Assembly: GCA_946405485.1 (NCBI GenBank)
Contig: CAMJHJ010000066.1
Span: 1-11,084 of the forward strand
Source of the DNA: an uncultured Bacteroidales bacterium
GTDB lineage: Bacteria > Bacteroidota > Bacteroidia > Bacteroidales > UBA932
Direction: 5' to 3'
DNA length: 11,084 nt
Each line of letters starts with the position of its first letter. Position 1 is the stretch's first letter. Below are positions 6,318 to 11,084 of this stretch, one piece after another. The notes under the pieces were generated by a model. That model made no database searches. It was not told the origin of the DNA and worked only from the letters and a program-made list of their open reading frames with translations. Position numbers and translations under genes: made by a program.

Positions 6318-8342
6318 TCATGTCAGTCCGCGGCCCTTCAGGAAAGGCTGCGTGTCGGGCTCGCGGCCCATGAACGACTTGAACAGCGTCATCGGCTCCT
6401 CGCTGCCGCCCTTCTCCAGGAAAGTCTCCTTGAACTTATGGGCCAGCCCGACATCCCAGACGCCATGCTCCTCAAACTTCGAGAACGCATCCTTGTCCAG
6501 CACCTCGGCCCACAGATAACCGTAATACCCGGCGCTGTAGCCGCTGCTGAAGATATGGTTGAAATAGGTCGTGCGGTAACGCGGGATGATCTCGTCGATC
6601 AGACCCATCTCCTTGCAGACCTTCGACTCGAACGCATCGATGAACTCCGGGCCCGCTTCGGCCGGAATCTCCGTCAGTTCATGCCACTTCATATCCAGTA
6701 TCGACGCGGCGCACAGCTCCGTCGTCATGAAGCCCTGGTTGAAGGTACGGGCGGCCAGGATCTTCTCCACCAGCTCCGCGGGGATCACTTCCCCGGTCTG
6801 GTAGTGTTTCGCATATTTCGCAAGCAACTCGGGCTGGAAAGCCCAGTTCTCGTTGAACTGCGAGAAAGTCTCGACGAAATCGCGCGCCACACTCGTGCCG
6901 CTGACCGTGCGGTAATGGCACTTGGAAAGCAAGCCGTGCAGCGCATGGCCGAACTCGTGGAATGCGGTCTCCACATTATCCACGCTCAACAGCGCCACCC
7001 CGTCCTCGGGTGCGGCGAAATTGCCCACGTTGACGATGATCGGACGGATGTCGTTGCCGGCCTCATCCACATACTGGTCCCGGACATTGTTCATCCAGGC
7101 CCCGCCCCGCTTGCTGTCGCGCGGGAAATAATCCGTCGTGAAGATGCCGATCAGGGAACCGTCTTCATAGGTCAGCTTATAAGTCTGGACCGCCGGATTG
7201 TACACGGGCACTCCCTTGATCTCCTCCGCATTGACCCCGTAAAGGAACTTCGCGGCCTCGAACAAACCTTTCTTGACATTACCCGCCTCGAAATACGGCT
7301 TGGTCAGATTCTCGTCCAGGTCATATTTCGCCTTGCGCACGCGCTCGGCGTAATACCACCAGTCCCAAGGCTCGATCTTGCTGCCGGCGGGCAGCACTCC
7401 GGCCTTGACATCCTCATCCATCACCGCCTGCATGTCGGAGACTTCCGTCCGCGCCTTCGCCACGGCCGCCTTCATGATGTCATCCAGGAAAGCGTCCACG
7501 GTAGCGTGGTCATGCGCCATCTTATCCTGCAGGATGTAATCGGCGGGATTGTCAAAACCCATGATCTGCGCCTTGCGGATCCGAAGACGCATCACGTCCA
7601 GGATCAGGGCGCGGTTATCATTCTCGTTGCCGTTGTGTCCGCGGGATGAATAGGCTTTGAACATCCGCTCGCGCAGCGCACGGTCGGCCGTTTCGGACAT
7701 CGCCACCGGATATGCCGACACGCTGATGCCGAACTCCTGCTTGAAGGCATTGGACTCCGCCAGGATATTGTTGCCGATCTTGTTGATCTTGGACGCCATC
7801 TCGGCATTGATCTGCTTCAGTTCCTCCTGGGCGGCCGCATCCAGGCCCACGCCGTTGCGCTCGAAGGCCTCAAAGATCTTTTTCAGGACCATCTGCTGCT
7901 CCCGCGTCAGGCCGCTCTGGTCGGCATTGTACACCGCAGCGACCTTCTCGTACAGAGCCTTGTCCATGTAGATCCCGTCCTCATGGGCGGAAAGCAGCGG
8001 GGTGGCCTCCTCGATGATCGCTTCCATCTCGTCGCAGTTCTCCGTTTCGCTGACATTGTACAGCACGCCCGTCACCTTGGCGAGCAGGCCGCCGCTGCAG
8101 TCGAAAGGAGCGATGACGTTCTCGAAGGTAGGAGACTCCTGGGAAGCGATGATCGCGTCCAGTTCCGCGCGCTGGGCCTCGATGCCCGCCTTCACGGCCG
8201 GGATATAATCTTCATACTGAATCTTTTCGTACGGCGGGATGCCGTAGGGCGTCTTCCATTCCTGAAGGAAAGGATTGGTACGGGCGCAGGAAGCCAGAGC
8301 CATGGCTGCAGAAAGGATAAGGATTACTTTTCTCATTGTCAT
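6318..8342 (-). CDS. dcp: M3-family metallopeptidase, peptidyl-dipeptidase Dcp-like lipoprotein
   Basis: Predicted zinc metallopeptidase removing C-terminal dipeptides from short peptides (family M3, Dcp/thimet oligopeptidase group). The 674-residue product has the zinc motif HEFGH (H462, E463, H466). A third ligand, E491, lies in ARDFVETFSQFNENW, 29 residues after the first His, the same spacing as in E. coli Dcp (H470 to E499). The C-terminal FSSGYSAGYYGYLWAEVLDKDAF and FLGREP-type ending (here FMGREPDTQPFLKGRGL) are also conserved. The N-terminus MTMRKVILILSAAMALASC is a lipoprotein signal with Cys19 as the lipidated residue, so it acts outside the cytoplasm, anchored to a membrane. A second possible start is the ATG at 8334-8336. 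Its first ATG overlaps the DUF5689 stop (ATGA, 4 nt), suggesting translational coupling. The dcp symbol reflects homology only; substrate is untested. Confidence 0.93.
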   Translation of the reverse strand: MTMRKVILILSAAMALASCARTNPFLQEWKTPYGIPPYEKIQYEDYIPAVKAGIEAQRAELDAIIASQESPTFENVIAPFDCSGGLLAKVTGVLYNVSETENCDEMEAIIEEATPLLSAHEDGIYMDKALYEKVAAVYNADQSGLTREQQMVLKKIFEAFERNGVGLDAAAQEELKQINAEMASKINKIGNNILAESNAFKQEFGISVSAYPVAMSETADRALRERMFKAYSSRGHNGNENDNRALILDVMRLRIRKAQIMGFDNPADYILQDKMAHDHATVDAFLDDIMKAAVAKARTEVSDMQAVMDEDVKAGVLPAGSKIEPWDWWYYAERVRKAKYDLDENLTKPYFEAGNVKKGLFEAAKFLYGVNAEEIKGVPVYNPAVQTYKLTYEDGSLIGIFTTDYFPRDSKRGGAWMNNVRDQYVDEAGNDIRPIIVNVGNFAAPEDGVALLSVDNVETAFHEFGHALHGLLSKCHYRTVSGTSVARDFVETFSQFNENWAFQPELLAKYAKHYQTGEVIPAELVEKILAARTFNQGFMTTELCAASILDMKWHELTEIPAEAGPEFIDAFESKVCKEMGLIDEIIPRYRTTYFNHIFSSGYSAGYYGYLWAEVLDKDAFSKFEEHGVWDVGLAHKFKETFLEKGGSEEPMTLFKSFMGREPDTQPFLKGRGLT

Positions 8343-9331
8343 TCAGCGATTTCCACACCGTCGAGATCGATCAGCGTGAACTGGTTGTTGCCATTGTAAT
8401 AGGTGAGCAGGCCGGTCAGGTTGACCTTCGCGCCCTTCAGGATCTTCGGATCGATCTGGGCGTCGGCGAACTTGGCATAGCCGCTGGTGCGCACCTGCAG
8501 GTCCGTCTTCCCGATCTTGAAATACTGGCTGAGGGTGTAGGCGGACGCGGCATTGTACAGGCTCTTCCAGGTCTCCTTGGTCACGGCCCCGTCGAAAGCA
8601 GACTGCGGCTCGACCTTCCCGTTCGGGGTCATGTAAGCCTTGAACCCGTTCTGGGACATGGCCCAGGTCGTAACGCCGTGCGTGCCGTCACGAAGGTAGG
8701 TGGCATTGTCAGACTTGTCATACAGGATCACGAAGATCTGGTTGCCGTAAGTCAGGCCTTCCACGCGGACGAAACGGCCGAAATTGGCCGCGTCCTTGAT
8801 ACCGGCCTCATCGATCAGCATCGGAGCGACGGGCGTACCCAGCGGTCCCCGGAAGATATGGGCATCGATCAGGTATTGCACGTCCAGGTAAGCGGTCTCA
8901 TAAGACGGCTTGATATCGAGCCAGGCCGGCTGGTCCGTCCGGTAGCCGAGCTGGACCATGCCGCCGTACTGACCGAGCGCCAGGCCCTTGCACTTGATAT
9001 ACACCCACTGTCCTAGCTTATAGTCGTTGTAGAGGGAAGACTTGCCGATCTTGATCTCGATGGCGCCGGTCTCGTCCTGGATGTAGAAACTCCGGTACAC
9101 GTTGCCGGAAACATCCGAGGAAATGACCTGGCCGCCGATGACGAGGTCCTCTTCAAGGACGACAGGCTGGCCGGGCGTCGTATAGAGCGCTTTCAGCTGC
9201 GCGATGGTCGTATTGACCTCAGGCAGTCCGGCGTAGGGATCCACGGGCGATTCGTCCGGGGTAACGGGATAGATGTCGCAGGAAACGGTCGCGAAAAGGG
9301 CTGCAAGCAGCCAGACAAATATCTTTTTCAT
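8339..9331 (-). CDS. DUF5689 domain-containing lipoprotein
   Basis: Predicted envelope lipoprotein of 330 residues. MKKIFVWLLAALFATVSC is a signal peptide with Cys18 as the lipidation site, followed by a low-complexity Pro/Asp linker (about 19-35). The body matches DUF5689: VIGGQVISSDVSGNVYRSF followed by YIQDETGAIEIKI, then LYNDYKLGQWVYIKCKGLALGQYGGMVQLGY (about residues 64-125). A second OB-like segment, VNLTGLLTYYNGNNQF, ends the protein. The family is common beside TonB-dependent receptors in Bacteroidota; its biochemical role is unknown. The reading frame continues 8 codons upstream to an ATG at 9353-9355, but that start would overlap the receptor gene and put SRR before the signal peptide. 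The ATG at 9329-9331, 4 nt after the receptor stop, is preferred. Confidence 0.88.
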   Translation of the reverse strand: MKKIFVWLLAALFATVSCDIYPVTPDESPVDPYAGLPEVNTTIAQLKALYTTPGQPVVLEEDLVIGGQVISSDVSGNVYRSFYIQDETGAIEIKIGKSSLYNDYKLGQWVYIKCKGLALGQYGGMVQLGYRTDQPAWLDIKPSYETAYLDVQYLIDAHIFRGPLGTPVAPMLIDEAGIKDAANFGRFVRVEGLTYGNQIFVILYDKSDNATYLRDGTHGVTTWAMSQNGFKAYMTPNGKVEPQSAFDGAVTKETWKSLYNAASAYTLSQYFKIGKTDLQVRTSGYAKFADAQIDPKILKGAKVNLTGLLTYYNGNNQFTLIDLDGVEIAE

Positions 9332-9335
9332 ACGC

Positions 9336-11084
9336 CTAGAATCTGAAATAAACATTCAACATATAGTTGATTCCGCTCATATAGAAATACTTGGGATCGA
9401 ACGGATAATAGCGTTCGCCGCTCTTGGTGTTGTCGATCAGACGCGTCTGCTCGTAACCGCCGGTCTTGACCTTGCGGTTGTTCAACAGGTTCTTGACCTG
9501 CAGGGAGAAGCCGATCTGGTTGCCATGGGTATACCAGGACTTGCCGACACTGAAATTGACGAGGAAGGCAGGGTCGAACAGCTCCTGGGCAGCCAGCGTC
9601 TCGATTTCCACGGGCGTGACCACGCCGTCGCCGCCCGCCGTCGCCAGGTCGGTCCGGCTGAGCGGGCTCATCTCCAGGTATGAATTCGCAAAGTAATCCA
9701 CATCCGCGTCGATGAACCAGTAATTCTTGTTGTAATTCAAGCCCAGGCTCGCCGCCAGCTGGGGCGTCGAAGGGATGAAATGCTTCTGGTAATGATCCAC
9801 CTCGGTGGTGAGATTGCCTTCGGCGTCGCGCTTGAAGATGGGATGGCTCATCCAGTACGGGACGATCTCATGGTCCACGACCATCTCCGAGCTGTTATCC
9901 ACGGTCATCGTCATGTACGGATTGGACGTATAGTAATACGAGCCCCAGCTCAACACGCCCTGCAGGGCCAGGTTGGTCACCGGAGTCGGGACCTTGAATC
10001 CCAGCTCGATGCCCTTGTGGACTTCGTCGATGTTGCTCATGGCCGCATTGACGAATGAACCCTGAAGGTCATTATAGTAGCTGCGCATCGTACTCTGGTC
10101 CATGATGTTGGTGTAGAAGGCCGTCACGCGGACGTTGACGCCCTGGTAGGAATACTGGGCGTTGATGTCCGACGAGAAGGTCTTGAACGTCGTCAGGTCG
10201 GGGATCAGGGTGTTGCGCGTGCGGGGAGACAGGAAAGCCTGGTTGAAGGTCGGGGAATCGTGGAACAAACCCACGTTGCCGTAAATCCGCATCCGGCTGC
10301 CCAGGATGACTTCGGCGCCTCCCTTGACGGCCCAGGTCGGGAAATAAGCCTTCTTCGATTTGCCCTTGGACGAGATGACTTCGCCGAAAGAGTCATAGGT
10401 AGTCAGCTTGTTGCCGTCTTCGTCATAGATCTCGTTCCCGTTCTGGTCCAGTCCGGCAAAAAGACCCTTCCGGACCAGGCCCTCACGCCAGATCGCATGG
10501 TTACCGATCTGGCCGGCCAGGTTGAAACTGAAGGTGCCGAACTTGAAGTGGTTGTCTATCCAGCCGTTGTACTTGTGGACGTGGGCGTAATAGTCATAGC
10601 CGTATTTGTCACCCTTGTACAGGACGCGGGCTTCCCCGGCCATGAAATAATAATCCAGGTCATTCTGGACCCGGGCCCGGTTGGACGCGAAATCGCGCTC
10701 GGCGAAATTGTCCAGGTCTACGAAATAGTCACCGCCCAGCAGGTCGGCGATGATCTTGTAGTTCTCGGTCCGGTTGAACTTGATATTGAAGCCTCCGGTC
10801 ATCTCGTACCAGCGGAACGGCTTCATCTGTTGCGTCCAGGCGAAGTTCAAATCCTTCTGGTCGACATGCCGCTCCTCCTGCACATACTTGGACCTGGCAT
10901 AGCCGAACGCATTGAGATTCATCCTGTTGACCTGATAGAGACGGTCCCAGTTGAGATGGGTCGTGGGGGCATAGTCACTCTCCCAGGCTTCCCGGGCCCA
11001 GTAAGACTTGCGCATGTCGGTCCGGTCATAGTCCGGATTCTCATTGTAGAAATAACTGGGCAGGTTGCGGTAGTAGTCCGGACG
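9336..11084 (-). CDS. TonB-dependent outer-membrane receptor, C-terminal part (5' end beyond window)
   Basis: The frame is open from the right window edge (first codon 11082-11084) to the TAG at 9336-9338, giving 582 residues of a longer protein. The ATG at 11013-11015 is internal: the 23 codons before it read RPDYYRNLPSYFYNENPDYDRTD, a typical receptor segment. The visible part is beta-barrel: alternating aromatic strands, loops such as NWDRLYQVNRMNLNAFGYARSKYV, SPRTRNTLIPDLTTFKTF and YSYQGVNVRVTAFYTN, and a last strand ending NYMLNVYFRF with the terminal Phe recognised by the BAM assembly machinery. The plug domain, TonB box and any carboxypeptidase-like N-terminal domain lie outside. It would import a substrate across the outer membrane using TonB energy; the substrate cannot be read from the sequence. 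It is the first visible gene of the four-gene operon. Confidence 0.9.
   Translation of the reverse strand, partial: RPDYYRNLPSYFYNENPDYDRTDMRKSYWAREAWESDYAPTTHLNWDRLYQVNRMNLNAFGYARSKYVQEERHVDQKDLNFAWTQQMKPFRWYEMTGGFNIKFNRTENYKIIADLLGGDYFVDLDNFAERDFASNRARVQNDLDYYFMAGEARVLYKGDKYGYDYYAHVHKYNGWIDNHFKFGTFSFNLAGQIGNHAIWREGLVRKGLFAGLDQNGNEIYDEDGNKLTTYDSFGEVISSKGKSKKAYFPTWAVKGGAEVILGSRMRIYGNVGLFHDSPTFNQAFLSPRTRNTLIPDLTTFKTFSSDINAQYSYQGVNVRVTAFYTNIMDQSTMRSYYNDLQGSFVNAAMSNIDEVHKGIELGFKVPTPVTNLALQGVLSWGSYYYTSNPYMTMTVDNSSEMVVDHEIVPYWMSHPIFKRDAEGNLTTEVDHYQKHFIPSTPQLAASLGLNYNKNYWFIDADVDYFANSYLEMSPLSRTDLATAGGDGVVTPVEIETLAAQELFDPAFLVNFSVGKSWYTHGNQIGFSLQVKNLLNNRKVKTGGYEQTRLIDNTKSGERYYPFDPKYFYMSGINYMLNVYFRF

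Noticed and set aside
6003..7649. Long plus-strand open frame (548 codons) antisense to the DUF6786-like and M3 peptidase genes
   Set aside because: It crosses two real genes and their junction, has shadow-like composition, and has no family signature.
9332..9355. Upstream ATG (9353-9355) as start of the DUF5689 lipoprotein
   Set aside because: It would overlap the receptor coding region and add eight residues before an otherwise standard lipoprotein signal; the ATG at 9329-9331 fits the 4-nt gap.
1..11084. CRISPR arrays, tRNA or rRNA genes, insertion sequences and prophage genes
   Set aside because: No regularly spaced direct repeats, cloverleaf-like segments, transposase or phage protein motifs were seen on either strand.

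Overview
The window looks like a chromosomal segment of a GC-rich member of the Bacteroidota, most likely an uncultured Bacteroidales. Three things point there. Both promoters in the one divergent gap match the Bacteroidota -7 element TAnnTTTG. Most starts lack a well-placed Shine-Dalgarno sequence. The right half carries families typical of the phylum (an Oar/SusC-like TonB-dependent receptor, a DUF5689 lipoprotein and a DUF6786-like protein). No phage, IS, tRNA, rRNA or CRISPR signal was seen. The genus cannot be fixed from the sequence.

Left region (1-2774, minus strand): a two-gene central-carbon operon, gpmI (cofactor-independent phosphoglycerate mutase) then manA (mannose-6-phosphate isomerase), 6 nt apart. 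The manA product is about 60 residues longer than the roughly 320 usual in this phylum, and its C-terminal insert is encoded by an imperfect palindrome. A second, nearly perfect 29-bp hairpin follows the manA stop. The two hairpins have different stems but nearly the same 21-nt loop, in opposite orientation. This suggests a family of palindromic repeats, one copy of which lies in frame inside a housekeeping gene.

Middle region (2775-5171): a 126-nt AT-rich gap holds overlapping divergent promoters for gpmI-manA and for rnr (RNase R, plus strand). After rnr, a long stem-loop with a GGTACC-containing palindrome at its centre separates it from the convergent operon on the right.

Right region (5172-11084, minus strand): a compact operon, read right to left: TonB-dependent receptor (5' end outside the window), DUF5689 lipoprotein, M3-family peptidyl-dipeptidase with a lipoprotein signal, and a DUF6786-like protein. 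Junctions are +4, -4 and +9 nt, so the genes are probably co-transcribed and partly translationally coupled. The outer-membrane receptor, lipoprotein and oligopeptidase suggest an uptake and processing unit, possibly for peptides. The substrate is inference.
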